Source of the DNA: Saitoella complicata NRRL Y-17804
Taxonomy: Eukaryota > Ascomycota > Saitoellomycetes > Saitoellales > Saitoellaceae
Reading direction: 5' to 3'
Length of the DNA: 64,000 nt
NCBI RefSeq assembly: GCF_001661265.1
Contig: NW_017567017.1
Coordinates: forward strand, 124,001-188,000
Within the stretch, counting starts at the first letter, position 1. Each line of letters begins with the position of its first letter. The notes under the pieces are model-generated. The model worked only from the letters and a program-made list of their open reading frames with translations, was not told the DNA's origin and made no database searches. Of the stretch, positions 54,298 through 64,000 are shown one piece after another. The position numbers and the translations under genes were made by a program.

Positions 54298-55200
54298 TTA
54301 CTCATTCCATCCAAGGCCAATAGCCCTGGCTCTCCACATCTCAACCTCAGCCCTCAAATCCCGGATCGTACCCTCGAGTCCCTCAATCTTCTCCAACTTC
54401 CTCTGTCTAGACCTCCGTGCCGCCTCCGTGTTCTTCGCGCGCTTGGCCTCGATCGGGTCCAGGCTGTCCACCGGCAAGGGAGGAAGCTCGGCCGTGCGGC
54501 GGCGCTTGTAGGATGGGAGGTCGAACTTGGAGTCTTCGAGGTCCATGGAGGGGGAAGGGGAGGATGGGATGGAAGAGGTGGAGGTGGAGGTTGAGTCGCG
54601 CTTCAAGGAAGGGCGGGAGGCGGGGGTGAAGGAGGGCTTGGTTGTCATGAGGGGGGAGATGACTTCCGGCTTCACGAAGACTTCTTCCTGGGGTTGCTCA
54701 CCCACGACCATAGGTGGTGGCAGCGCGGGTGCCGCCATGGCGGGAGGAGGGGGGGCAGTCACAAGCGCTTGCGGCGGCATGCAGAACGCTTCTGCGGCAG
54801 CAGGTGCGGACTTGACAACCTCCTCCTCAGGGAAAAGGGAACCTTCCCATCCCCACGCACCATCGTTCTCAAGATCGAAGAGCGGCATGGCGCCCGCGGC
54901 GGGGGTAGCCAACAACGCCAATTCATCCTCAATAGGAGACTCGAAGGAGGAGTGGTAGGAGAGTGCAGGCGTAAAGTCCGGGAAAGCCGGTTGAGCCGGG
55001 GTGGAGAAGTCGTGGTAGGAGGTATCGATGAAGGGAGAGGCAAAAGATGGGACTGTATGCGTGTAAGACGGGTGCCCAGTAGGTCCGTAAGACGGCAATG
55101 CAGTACCTTGCGGAGTGTGTGCAGACATGTTCTTCAACTGGAAATCCAGCGCGAACTCCTTCGGAGACGCGGTAGACTGGATATCACGCAACGAAACCAT
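54298..55200 (-). CDS. bZIP activator of amino-acid biosynthesis, GCN4/CPC1 type
   Basis: A 300-residue nuclear activator. The C-terminal bZIP begins DPIEAKRAKNTEAARRSRQR, with the N-x-x-A-A-x-x-S/C-R core, and continues LEKIEGLEGTIRDLRAEVEMW; the short zipper and its place at the extreme C-terminus match Gcn4/Cpc1, the general amino-acid control factor. An acidic/aromatic activation region lies in the middle (FDLENDGAWGWEGSLFPEEE, about residues 112-131), and Pro/Ser-rich stretches surround it. The true start is the Met before VSLRDIQSTA; the frame upstream has no ATG. Its leader carries two short upstream ORFs, as in GCN4, cpc-1 and cpcA, which supports both the assignment and translational control by eIF2alpha phosphorylation. 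No intron in the coding part. Confidence 0.85.
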   Translation of the reverse strand: MVSLRDIQSTASPKEFALDFQLKNMSAHTPQGTALPSYGPTGHPSYTHTVPSFASPFIDTSYHDFSTPAQPAFPDFTPALSYHSSFESPIEDELALLATPAAGAMPLFDLENDGAWGWEGSLFPEEEVVKSAPAAAEAFCMPPQALVTAPPPPAMAAPALPPPMVVGEQPQEEVFVKPEVISPLMTTKPSFTPASRPSLKRDSTSTSTSSIPSSPSPSMDLEDSKFDLPSYKRRRTAELPPLPVDSLDPIEAKRAKNTEAARRSRQRKLEKIEGLEGTIRDLRAEVEMWRARAIGLGWNE

Positions 55201-55312
55201 ATTGATTTTCGGTGTTGTTGATACAGGTGTATTCAAAATAGACGCGGTAGACGATAAACGACGATCGATTGACGATGGTTGAGTAGTAGTAGTGGTAGTG
55301 GTAGTAAAGGCT

Positions 55313-55399
55313 CTAACGACGGGGTCGACGAGGCGTTGGCGATATGCGGGTGGTTTGTTTGGTTGTAGCAGATCGGGTCGAGGGTTGTTGGAACGACAT
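55313..55399 (-). promoter_or_regulatory. Upstream ORF 2 of the GCN4/CPC1-type gene
   Basis: 28 codons plus stop (begins MSFQQPSTRS, ends RRPRR), ending 112 nt before the main ATG. Longer inhibitory uORFs stand in this place in cpc-1 and cpcA. Confidence 0.7.
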
Positions 55400-55495
55400 G
55401 GTTGAGTAGAGTTGGGGTTCTGATCCGTAGGACAGATAGACGTTTTGTTTGTTATCGGTATTGTAATTTGTATCGGATTTGCTCGTGCAACAGAT

Positions 55496-55507
55496 TTAGA
55501 AGGCCAT
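55496..55507 (-). promoter_or_regulatory. Upstream ORF 1 of the GCN4/CPC1-type gene
   Basis: ATG GCC TTC TAA, a three-codon uORF like GCN4 uORF1, lying 96 nt before uORF2. Short first uORFs permit reinitiation. Confidence 0.7.
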
Positions 55508-56729
55508 CTCGACTGTATGTAATCGAAAAAATGACTTCTGGTGTTTTGTGCGTTTGGGGTTGTTGGACGGCAGAAAGGGGGGACCGGAGCGTTTAAGTAG
55601 GTGGTGGTGCCTGCCAGCGCGGAAATTTTGGGGGGCCTGGGTCGATTGCTGTGTACCGGTAAGGGCTGGACGCGCGAATCAGCGTGAAAGCTGCGATGAG
55701 ATTGATCCGTGTGGCTCGGGACAGCTGTTAAAGGACGGGCGGATCAGACCAGGTTGCGTTTCGATTTATAGAGAAATTACTCCTCGGGACACGGCCTCTC
55801 TATTATCGGCCTTGATCGCAGGAGTCTGCCCGGCTGGTGACAACCAGCACTTCTAGAGAAGCCCCTGTTTCTACCGAGGCAGACAACGTAGCTTGAAGGC
55901 GATGTAGCGCTCTGTAACAATCTGATTACAAACAACCAGACCTCTGGACTTCCCAGCTGCTGCAGTGGGATCAGCGGTCGATTAGAGACTGGAGGGTTGT
56001 TTCCTTGGTCTGCTGCCTCGGAAGCGTTGCAAGCCCGGCGCCGGCTTTCGTGGATGAGACAAACCCGCGCGCCTCCTCTCATGCCAAGGGAAAGTACAGC
56101 CGGTATCTCTCCTCCTCAACAGTTGCAACTTAAGGGACGGTGATTAAAATAGCTACAGCTGTGTAAGCGAACACGATAGCGACGTGTCCTCATGAATTGC
56201 AAACGTTGCTCGTCTGCTTCCGTCGCACTCCTTACGTATATCATCATGAAACGACCCAGCATGATAAATGAACGGGGCCGACCTCGGTTACGAGTCTCCG
56301 CATCTTACATAATCCACACAATTGCAATTGACGTGTTTTGTATCGTTGTGTACACGTGTGGGTAAAGCCCTTGCATTGCGATGGCCATTGCTCGGGGACG
56401 GTGCTGCAACGGGGTCCCGGAGCCGACCTCGAATGGTTTGTCCCCGAGCACAGGACGCCGCTTCCTCGAAGACAAACGTAACCAAGCGCGTAACAATGCT
56501 CAAACAATTGACCACTCAAACTCGCGTGCTCTCTCCCCTTCGTAACGTCCCTCTCTTCTCACGTCGGGCTCCTCAGTTTATCCGTTCCCACGGGATATGC
56601 ACCACCATGCAAAACCTGCGCAGTCGCGCTCCCAGCCAGAACTCCCCGATAACGACTCGCAGACACAATTGCTCCCCGCCTCTCAACCCTCCTTCACCAG
56701 CGCATACACCCCCTACAACCACACACACA
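55508..56729. other. Long divergent intergenic region
   Basis: 1.2 kb between the bZIP leader and CAF40, promoters for both. The CAF40 frame is open from about 56322 and has further in-frame ATGs (for example before [10 protein letters not shown]). No TGACTCA site recognised by eye. Confidence 0.5.
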
Positions 56730-58210
56730 ATGCAGTCGTCCTTCCCCACTAACCACTCTCCCTTCGCTCCCCTCCCCCAACCCGGTGCCTCAGACCCTTG
56801 GTCGTCAGCCTTGAACATCCCCTCCCAACCCTCTCAACGCGCAACAGAGCCTACAGGCCCTCCGCCTCCGCCGAGTGACGACAACCAGAAAATCTATGCC
56901 TGGATCGTGGATTTGATGGTTGCGGGACGGACTCAGACCGCGGCGGCGTCTGCGGATGGGGCTACGGCACGAGAACAGGCGTTGTTGGAGTTGAGTAAGA
57001 AGAGGGAGCAGTATGAGGATTTGGCACTGATTTTGTGGCATTCGTTTGGTATGCTACTCTATTCATTCTCTCATATGTTGTTGTGTAGGCAGTGACTGAC
57101 TGGAGGGCGTTACAGGTGTTATGACGAGTTTGTTGCAGGAGATCGTGAGCGTGTATCCGCTTCTCAGCCCACCAGCATTGACGGCACACGCGAGTAACAG
57201 AGTATGCAATGCCTTGGCATTACTCCAATGTGTCGCCTCCCACAACGAGACCCGAGGTCTCTTCCTAAACGGTAACAAACATCTCCCCCCCCCCNNNNNN
57301 NNNNNNNNNNNNNNNNNNNNNNNNNNNNNNNNNNNNNNNNNNNNNNNNNNNNNNNNNNNNNNNNNNNNNNNNNNNNNNNNNNNNNNNNNNNNNNNNNNNN
57401 NNNNNNNNNNNNNNNNNNNNNNNNNNNNNNNNNNNNNNNNNNNNNNNNNNNNNNNNNNNNNNNNNNNNNNNNNNNNNNNNNNNNNNNNNNNNNNNNNNNN
57501 NNNNNNNNNNNNNNNNNNNNNNNNNNNNNNNNNNNNNNNNNNNNNNNNNNNNNNNNNNNNNNNNNNNCCCCCCCCGTTTCATACCGTCGACTGACGTGTT
57601 GTGTATTTACAGCCCACATCCCCCTCTTCCTCTACCCCTTCCTCAACACAACCTCCAAATCCCGCCCTTTCGAATACCTCCGCCTAACCTCCCTCGGCGT
57701 AATCGGCGCCCTCGTCAAAAATGACTCAACCTCCGTCATCAACTTCCTCCTCTCCACCGAAATCATCCCACTCTGTCTCCGCATCATGGAAACTGGGTCA
57801 GAGCTGAGTAAGACTGTGGCGATCTTCATCGTGCAAAAGATTTTGTTGGATGATTTAGGGTTGGCGTATATTTGCCAGACGTATGAGAGGTTTTATGCGG
57901 TGGGGACTGTGTTGGGGAATATGGTACAGAGTTTGGTGGAGCAGCAGGCGGTTAGGTTGTTGAAGCATGTTGTGAGGTGTTACTTGAGGTTGAGTGATAA
58001 CCCGAGGTATGCCACCGTCAATCGTGAAACGTGAAAGATTTGTGTGATTGGAGAGCTGACTTTTTTTGTAGAGCACGAGAGGCGTTGAGACAGTGTTTGC
58101 CGGAGCCGTTGAGGGACGCAACGTTTAGCCAGGTTTTGGCGGGGGATACGGGGACGAAGAGGTGTTTGGCGCAGTTGTTGGTGAATTTGTCGGATAATGT
58201 CGTTGGGTGA
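56730..58210 (+). CDS. CAF40: CCR4-NOT subunit CAF40/Rcd1 (CNOT9)
   Basis: Armadillo-repeat subunit of the CCR4-NOT deadenylase that binds GIGYF/TNRC6-type partners and nucleic acid. Exons 56730-57048, 57116-57271, 57613-58006, 58072-58210; about 335 residues. Family segments in order: [143 protein letters not shown] and ARALR-like [24 protein letters not shown]. The N-terminal Pro-rich extension is species-specific and its start uncertain. The third intron contains the poly-C-bordered assembly gap, so its length is unknown but the coding sequence is complete. Confidence 0.95.
57295..57567. other. Assembly gap inside CAF40 intron (273 N)
   Basis: Both edges are runs of C, so the gap most likely covers a long poly-C tract; the true intron may be much shorter than written. 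Confidence 0.9.
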
Positions 58211-58790
58211 GCACGGCGTTGTTATCCCAGAAGGACAGGGACCGACGGGTGAAACTCGACAGAGGACTGATGTGAAATCTGACGGCAGTTAGAGGGGATG
58301 AAAAGGACTTGTACGATGGAGAAGAGTATACGTAAATTATATTGCATGACAGGGCCGAGGAACGATCAGGCGGTGAAGTGTTCGCGTGGGCAGAAGTTTG
58401 GATTTTGGAGAAGCATATGAAAGGAAAGAGCGCATGGGTTACGCGTATGAGCAATTGCTTTTAGATACCTTACATTATTCAATTTTCAAATCTGTAATCA
58501 CCCTCATGCTCCGCGGCACCTTAAGTCGGATAGGCGCACATGCACCGGGGGCATCTGATATCGACGTACGGTATCGGTCGAGTGACCTCGAAAGCGGCCC
58601 CGGGATTCCCTATCTACACACGCACCCCACCCAAATTAATACGAGGATACGATGCGACCGCTTAGAGTTACCGGGACCGGGAGGGGTCATATGCTCATTG
58701 CTTATCCGATCGGCTCTTGAAGACAGGGTATAAAGAGGTTAGGATAGCCTCATCTGCTCCTTCTTGTTCAACAATTGAAGTCTCGAATTA
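58211..58790. other. Intergenic region
   Basis: 3' flank of CAF40 and promoter of the amine oxidase gene; only the TATA box is recognised. Confidence 0.5.
58729..58734 (+). promoter_or_regulatory. TATA box of the amine oxidase gene
   Basis: TATAAA 57 bp before the start codon. A GATA-type core is read about 25 bp upstream on the minus strand, compatible with nitrogen control but weak as evidence. Confidence 0.5.
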
Positions 58791-60937
58791 ATGCCTTCTA
58801 AGGACGTTGTCGCGATGCACCCACTTGGTATGTGGGAATGATCAGGGTGTTGCTCAGGGAGTTGCTAATGGTTCATCCACATAGATCCTCTCTCGGTTTC
58901 CGAGATTCCGTTCGTTGCGGATTTGCTTCGTCAGCATACACCCCTTGATCTTTGCTTCAACACGATCACGCTCCATGAACCCGCAAAAACTGAGCTCCTA
59001 GCCTATTTCGAATCCACCGGACCCAAACCGGATCGTAAAGCATTGGTCATCGCTCTCGAGAAAGGTACTCCCCAGGTTCACGAGGCCATTGTCAACATCA
59101 CCACTTCCACTGTCGAAAAATTCGCTTATCGACCGGGAATGTGTCCCACGATCTCACTTGAGGACCTGGAAATGGTCGAGAGTATCGTGAGGAGTGATCC
59201 GGGGGTAATTGAGCAGTGTAAAATTTTGGGCGTGGAGGACATGAGTAAGGTCTATTGTGATGCATGGACGATTGGATTTGATAAGAGGTGGGGGGCGAAG
59301 AGGAGGATGCAGCAGGCGTTAATGTACTATAGGGTACGCACAGAAGTTTCTCTTGTTCTTACGGAATGGGCTAACCTGGTGTACAGGAGTCTCCGATGGA
59401 TAACCAGTACGCTCACCCGCTTGACTTCTGTCCCATCGTCGACACGGATGCGCAAAAAGTCATCGAGATTGATATCCGCAGCGTCAATGGCGAGCGTACT
59501 CCTATCCCGAACAAACAATACAACTACCTCCCCGAATTCGTCGCAGAGACTTATCGCCCCGACCTCAAACCCATCAACATCACCCAACCCGAAGGCGTCT
59601 CCTTTCAGATGAACGGAAACGAAGTCGAGTGGACTGGGTTCAAGTTCCACATTGGCTTCAATGCGCGTGAGGGGATTGTGTTGAGTAATATCCGATATGC
59701 GGATCCGCAGGAGGGAGGGAAGGATCGCTCGATGTTTTATCGATTGTCGATTGCGGAGATGGTTGTGCCGTATGGTGAGCCTTCTGCGCCGCATCATAGA
59801 AAACATGCGTTTGATGTCGGAGAGTATGGGATGGGAGCCATGACGAACTCGCTTAAGCTTGGGTGTGACTGTAAGGGCTCGATTCACTACCTCGATGGAG
59901 TGTACTCCAACCGTCGTGGTGAAGCGGTCGTCATTCCGCAGGCGATCTGTATCCATGAAGAGGATGCCGGGATCCTGTTCAAGCACACGGATTTCCGTGA
60001 TGGAAAGTGTGTCGTGGCAAGGAACCGAAAGTTGGTTGTTAGCCAGGTCTTCACGGCTGCGAACTATGAGTACTGCATCTACTGGAACTTCTTCCTTGAT
60101 GGTACGATTCAGGTGGAGCTTAAGCTTACCGGTATGCTCAACACATACTGCCTACACCCAACGGAGGAAGCTGCACCTTGGGGTACTGAGGTCGGTGAGC
60201 GTATCACGGCGCATAACCACCAGCATATCTTCTGTCTACGCATCGACCCACAGGTCGATGGCGTGAACAATTCGGTTATGCAGTCTGATGCCATGCCTTC
60301 TCCTCACCCTGCTGGATCCGAGGAGAATCCTTACGGAAACGCATTCTTCTGCCAGAAGACTGTGTTGAAGACCACGGCGGAAGCAGCCTGCGACTATAAT
60401 CACGAGACGAGCCGTACGTGGGATATTGTGAATCCGTCTAAGATGCATCCGACTGCGAAGAAGCCCGTTGCTTACAAGATCGTGTCGCGGGAGTCTCCGC
60501 GTTTGTTGGCGCAGCCTGGGAGTCTTGTGTGGAATCGTGCTGGGTTCGCGAGACATACCTTTTGGGTCACTCCCTACAAGGACGATCAACTTTATCCCGC
60601 TGGTCGTTATGTGCCGCAAACGTCTGGTTTGGAGGACGATCTCGAGGGCAATTTCAATATCATTACATGGACCAAGGAGGCGGCGAACATTGAGAATACT
60701 GATGTTGTGTGCTGGTTGAACTTCGGTTTGACGCACTTCCCACGAGCGGAGGACTTCCCGGTCATGCCGACGGAGCCTGTCAGCATCCTGTTGCGACCGA
60801 CGAACTTCTTCAAACAGAATCCGGCGTTGGATATCAGGCCTTTGCAGGCTCAGGGCGAGAGTCAGTATGCTTTTGAGAACGGGAAGGAAAACGGAAATGG
60901 CGAGGTCACGGAGGCGATGAAGAAGTGTTGCGTGTGA
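58791..60937 (+). CDS. Copper-containing primary amine oxidase
   Basis: Oxidises primary amines to aldehydes with release of ammonia and hydrogen peroxide, a step in using amines as nitrogen source. Exons 58791-58827, 58885-59333, 59387-60937; introns of 57 and 53 nt; 678 residues, the size of fungal enzymes. Seen are the catalytic base Asp in HYLDGVYSNRRG, the topaquinone site TAANYEYCIYW (the Tyr after Asn becomes TPQ), the copper histidines in HNHQHIFCLRID and the later GFARHTFWVTPY. N-terminal D2/D3-type domains precede the barrel. The C-terminus is EAMKKCCV, not a peroxisomal SKL-type signal. All active-site residues are present. Confidence 0.95.
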
Positions 60938-61113
60938 CATAGGTCCAGAGGTTGGATTTGATAATACTTTATGACCTGTTAGTACCAGATATACCCCAAA
61001 TGATATATTCCCCATATTCCCACGTTCGAGCTTAGTAACCGCTTACCTATCCGAAAAAGGAAAGTCTACGTTACCGGCACCGGCGTACTCCGCACAACCA
61101 CCAAAACACCACG

Positions 61114-62154
61114 ATGGGCAAGCAGCAGCGACTTAAGATTATCCCAAGACGCAGTGCAGCGAGAGGACATGTCGACCATGGCTGGATCAAGGCTTACTAC
61201 TCTTTTTCATTTGCGGAGTATACCGACAAGAAGCATACACAGTGGGGTCCGTTGCGGGTGATCAATGAGGACCGGATATCGAAGGGTAGAGGGTTTCCAG
61301 AGCATGAGCATGACGACTTCGAGGTATAGTGCCCACGCCGACTGTTTCTATTCACAATGCTGACGCCCAACGTTTTCAGATCTGGACGTATCTCATGAAG
61401 GGCGAGCTGACACACCGGGATAACCTGGGTCATGTCGAAACAATTGGCCCGGGTGGCATTCAGTGTAAGAGAATGCGGCTCTATAGATGAATACCGAACT
61501 CACGCTTTCTTACAGATACAAGTGCCGGTACAGGCATTCGCCATTCTGAGGTCAACGATAACAAGAAGAAGGACTGTCATCTTCTTCAGATATGGTACGT
61601 TTTACCCTTCCTACCCGTTCGCTGCAGGCCCCTTCTAACGGCGGTCGTGTAGGGCAAAACCTGCAATCTCTGGTCTCAAGCCAACGTACTACACCCGAAC
61701 ACACACCCCCACCTCAAAGACTTCGGTCCTAAAGCCCATCGTCCTACCCCACGCATCTTTTCCACCGAACACAACACACGAGACAACCGTTGCAGGTTCA
61801 GACACAGCCAAATCAGACGCGCCGATCCCAATTCACCAGGATCTGGCAATGTACGCTTGCATCCTTCCACCCGGAGAAACTGTAACACACACCTTCGGCT
61901 CGTTTGGAGGGAAGTGTAACAACAAGAGGAAAGGGCACATTCAGATCGCACAATCAAGCGGATATGTACCACCGAACGAAGAGGTGAAGAACGGTGCTAA
62001 GATCCTGCTGAATGGGGAGGTCGAGCTTGGGGAAGGAGATACCGCATACATCGACGGGGCAGTGCCGGGAATGGAGATCACCATCCAGAATGTGGGAGAG
62101 AAAGGCGGCAAGAAAGCAGAATTTATCTGGTTTGACATGACTGCAGATTCATGA
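61114..62154 (+). CDS. Pirin family protein
   Basis: Bicupin protein; relatives act as nuclear iron-dependent cofactors or as quercetin dioxygenases. Exons 61114-61323, 61380-61464, 61516-61594, 61653-62154; introns of 56, 51 and 58 nt; 291 residues. The N-terminal cupin has the metal-binding pair PEHEHDDFEIWTYLMKGELT followed by HRDNLG and the H-x-E in GTGIRHSEVN, matching the four metal ligands of pirin. The segment WGPLRVINEDRISKGRGFPE is also typical. The C-terminal cupin (YACILPPGETVTHTF, GDTAYIDGAVPGMEITIQN) is less conserved. This gene has the most introns per length in the window. Function in fungi is poorly known. Confidence 0.9.
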
Positions 62155-62340
62155 AGAGCCCAAGAACGTTGGTCATATAGAATGAATTAAGGAAAATGGT
62201 ATCAAAACTAGCTAAAAACACAGGGAAACTTTTCCAAAAGACCAAAAAGTGCATTGCGTCTAAGAAATATGCTGCACCGTTGTTCATCGTTCATATCATA
62301 CAATCTCGTCAAAGACAGTTGTCCTGATCCTTTCACTACT

Positions 62341-64000
62341 TTAAGCTCTGTCCCCGTTCGAGGGGGTGATGTCCTTGGCACCAAAGTAGTCGGTTCCCTT
62401 AGGTCCCTCGGAACCCTCTGGCTTCTTCTTCAGGTGGAGGACGAAGGGCTGGTAGTGGTCGTCCTCATCTTCTGCACCAGGCATATTGAAGCCCTCGTAG
62501 TCATCCGTGTTAAGAGCCTGCATAGTCTCCTGCATGGATCCGAGGTCACCGGGGGTCATGAGACCACTGCGAGGCGAAGCTGGAACAGACATCGGAGGCG
62601 GCAACTTTGTCCGGTGAACCAAGTCAAAGGCATCACCGTCCTCGCCGTCGAATGCGTGAGGGTATGCGCGGGTCAAGGACAAGACACGAGCCTTGGTGTA
62701 CTCAATACCCAATTTCTTCCAGTCCAAGAAAGGAGACAAGCGTTCCGTTCGGTTACGGAGGGTGATACGCTCGCGACGGGTCTTCTTAGTGTAGTCGAAC
62801 ATGCAAGAAGACAACTGATCCACAGACTCATCGACAGACTTCATGCGGCGGTCGACAATGTAAATACCAGAGTCTTGAGGACGCTCGAGGAGCTCATCCA
62901 TGTAACAACCGAAACCGGAGAGGTTAGTGGTAATGGAAGGAACACCCATAACGGTACACTCAGCAGGAGTGTATCCCCAAGGCTCGTAGTAAGAGGCGAA
63001 GACACCCAAGTGACATCCGCGGACGAAATCGTCATAGTCGAGTGGCAAGATGGGATTATTTGAGTTCAAGAACTCAGGGTGGAAGACAATCTTCACACGA
63101 TCGCTGGAGTCATTGAACAACTGCAACCTCCTGATCTGGTTCAAGATAGGGTCGTCCTGGTCGTTCTCCATGTTATGAGTGACAACCGCAGGAAGGGTAG
63201 TTCTCTTCAATGCGAAGACACGACGCTTCAACAAGACCTTCTCCTGAGGAGTCATGAGGCTGGAGGCATCGGGAACCTCAGTACCGGGCACACCAATGTA
63301 ACGAGCAGCGTGTTCGAACATGCGCTGACCGATAGATGCCTGGATTTGTGCGACGGTGTCCTGAAGGGACTTCATGACAGCCTGACCCTTGAGGGACTCA
63401 ACAGTGTAGGAGTGAGTCTTGGCAGGCATGATGATGAAAGCAACGATGGTCATATCAGACTGAGCCTCCTTCATCTTCTCGTTCAAACGGGCCAAGGACT
63501 CGATGAACATATCCACACCCTTATTACGGTACTCATAACGTCCAGCAGTGAAGAAATACAGAGTCTTTTCCAAATCGAAGTCGTAGTGTCCGTAGAAGTG
63601 CCCACGAACGAACTCGTTGATCTTGGTCTTCGCCATAGCGTGGAGATTCTGGAACTCGTGCATAGCCTGGAATTTGACAACGTTAAGACCGTTGGGCAAG
63701 ACACCATCGGGCTTGCGCTTGAGAAGGTGTTCGGATTCGTAAGCGGTGATGTGAGAGACGGTGGTGAAGACGTCAGCAGAGTGCGTGGCGGCGCGCTCGA
63801 CGCAGTATCTGTGGTAGATACCACGCTTTCCAGCCTCGTGATCGACGTCGAAGTATTGGAGGTTATTGTAGAAGTCGACGGAGCCAGCGCAAAGGTAACG
63901 ACCGAGGAGAGTGGCGTGGGTGGTGAAGATGGTGGTAACATCAATGTGACGCTTACGGCAGAGTGGAAGTGCGACACCGGCAAGCCATTCGTGGAAGTGG
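62341..64000 (-). CDS. GSY1: Glycogen synthase, N-terminal part outside window
   Basis: GT3-family enzyme that extends glycogen from UDP-glucose. The frame runs off the right end of the window; the first residues seen are [16 protein letters not shown]. Motifs: [40 protein letters not shown], the E-x7-E nucleotide-sugar motif in [19 protein letters not shown], and the arginine cluster [20 protein letters not shown] that senses glucose-6-phosphate. The C-terminal tail has Ser/Pro sites ([13 protein letters not shown]) like those phosphorylated in Gsy2 to inactivate it, then an acidic stretch. No intron in the part seen. Convergent with the pirin gene. Confidence 0.97.
   Translation of the reverse strand, partial: HFHEWLAGVALPLCRKRHIDVTTIFTTHATLLGRYLCAGSVDFYNNLQYFDVDHEAGKRGIYHRYCVERAATHSADVFTTVSHITAYESEHLLKRKPDGVLPNGLNVVKFQAMHEFQNLHAMAKTKINEFVRGHFYGHYDFDLEKTLYFFTAGRYEYRNKGVDMFIESLARLNEKMKEAQSDMTIVAFIIMPAKTHSYTVESLKGQAVMKSLQDTVAQIQASIGQRMFEHAARYIGVPGTEVPDASSLMTPQEKVLLKRRVFALKRTTLPAVVTHNMENDQDDPILNQIRRLQLFNDSSDRVKIVFHPEFLNSNNPILPLDYDDFVRGCHLGVFASYYEPWGYTPAECTVMGVPSITTNLSGFGCYMDELLERPQDSGIYIVDRRMKSVDESVDQLSSCMFDYTKKTRRERITLRNRTERLSPFLDWKKLGIEYTKARVLSLTRAYPHAFDGEDGDAFDLVHRTKLPPPMSVPASPRSGLMTPGDLGSMQETMQALNTDDYEGFNMPGAEDEDDHYQPFVLHLKKKPEGSEGPKGTDYFGAKDITPSNGDRA

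Noticed and set aside
1-64000. CRISPR arrays, prophage or bacterial-type operons
   Set aside because: Introns, gene families and promoter style are eukaryotic throughout; the only tandem array is the in-frame protein repeat.

Overview
The window is nuclear DNA of a filamentous ascomycete (Pezizomycotina; class not resolved). Evidence: short introns (about 50-80 nt) with GT...AG ends and CTAAC/CTGAC-type branch points, dense genes on both strands, a fungal tripartite tRNA ligase, a GCN4/CPC1-type bZIP, GPI and Ser/Thr-rich wall proteins, and a degenerate PIF/Harbinger transposon. Two runs of N (2757-3040 and 57295-57567) are assembly gaps.

Layout. 1-6.6 kb: 3' part of a bHLH regulator, then a large secreted repeat protein on the minus strand with a long upstream region. 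6.6-10.8 kb: a rhodanese/Ych1-like protein divergent from RAD51, then PUF6. 11-16.5 kb (minus): a small membrane protein and nucleoporin NUP120/Nup160. 16.5-22 kb (plus): an unknown protein and a 1217-residue VPS9-ankyrin-PX-BAR protein (Vrl1 type). 22.5-30 kb: a Dal5-like MFS transporter, co-chaperone SGT2, tRNA ligase TRL1 and a GDSL/SGNH-like membrane protein. 30-34.9 kb: the only clear mobile-element island, a decayed Harbinger element with a nested solo LTR. 35-46 kb: an unknown protein, a DDT/WHIM/PHD chromatin protein, a LYR protein, DNA2 nuclease-helicase and RPC31 of RNA polymerase III. 46-50.6 kb (minus): fructosamine kinase, a second MFS transporter, ArsH. 50.9-58.2 kb: PRP46, a Kre9/Knh-like GPI protein whose frame is broken by a 22-bp duplication, a GCN4/CPC1-type bZIP with two upstream ORFs, and CAF40. 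58.8-64 kb: copper amine oxidase, pirin and the C-terminal part of glycogen synthase, cut by the window end.

The genes are mostly housekeeping (recombination and replication, RNA processing, translation control, trafficking, carbon storage) and do not form one pathway or a biosynthetic cluster. Coding exons were joined by reading splice sites and frame by eye; each join keeps the frame and the expected family motifs. The most unusual signal I see is not a gene: inside many single exons the synonymous third positions switch in blocks of about 100-400 bp between A/C-ending and G/T-ending codons.
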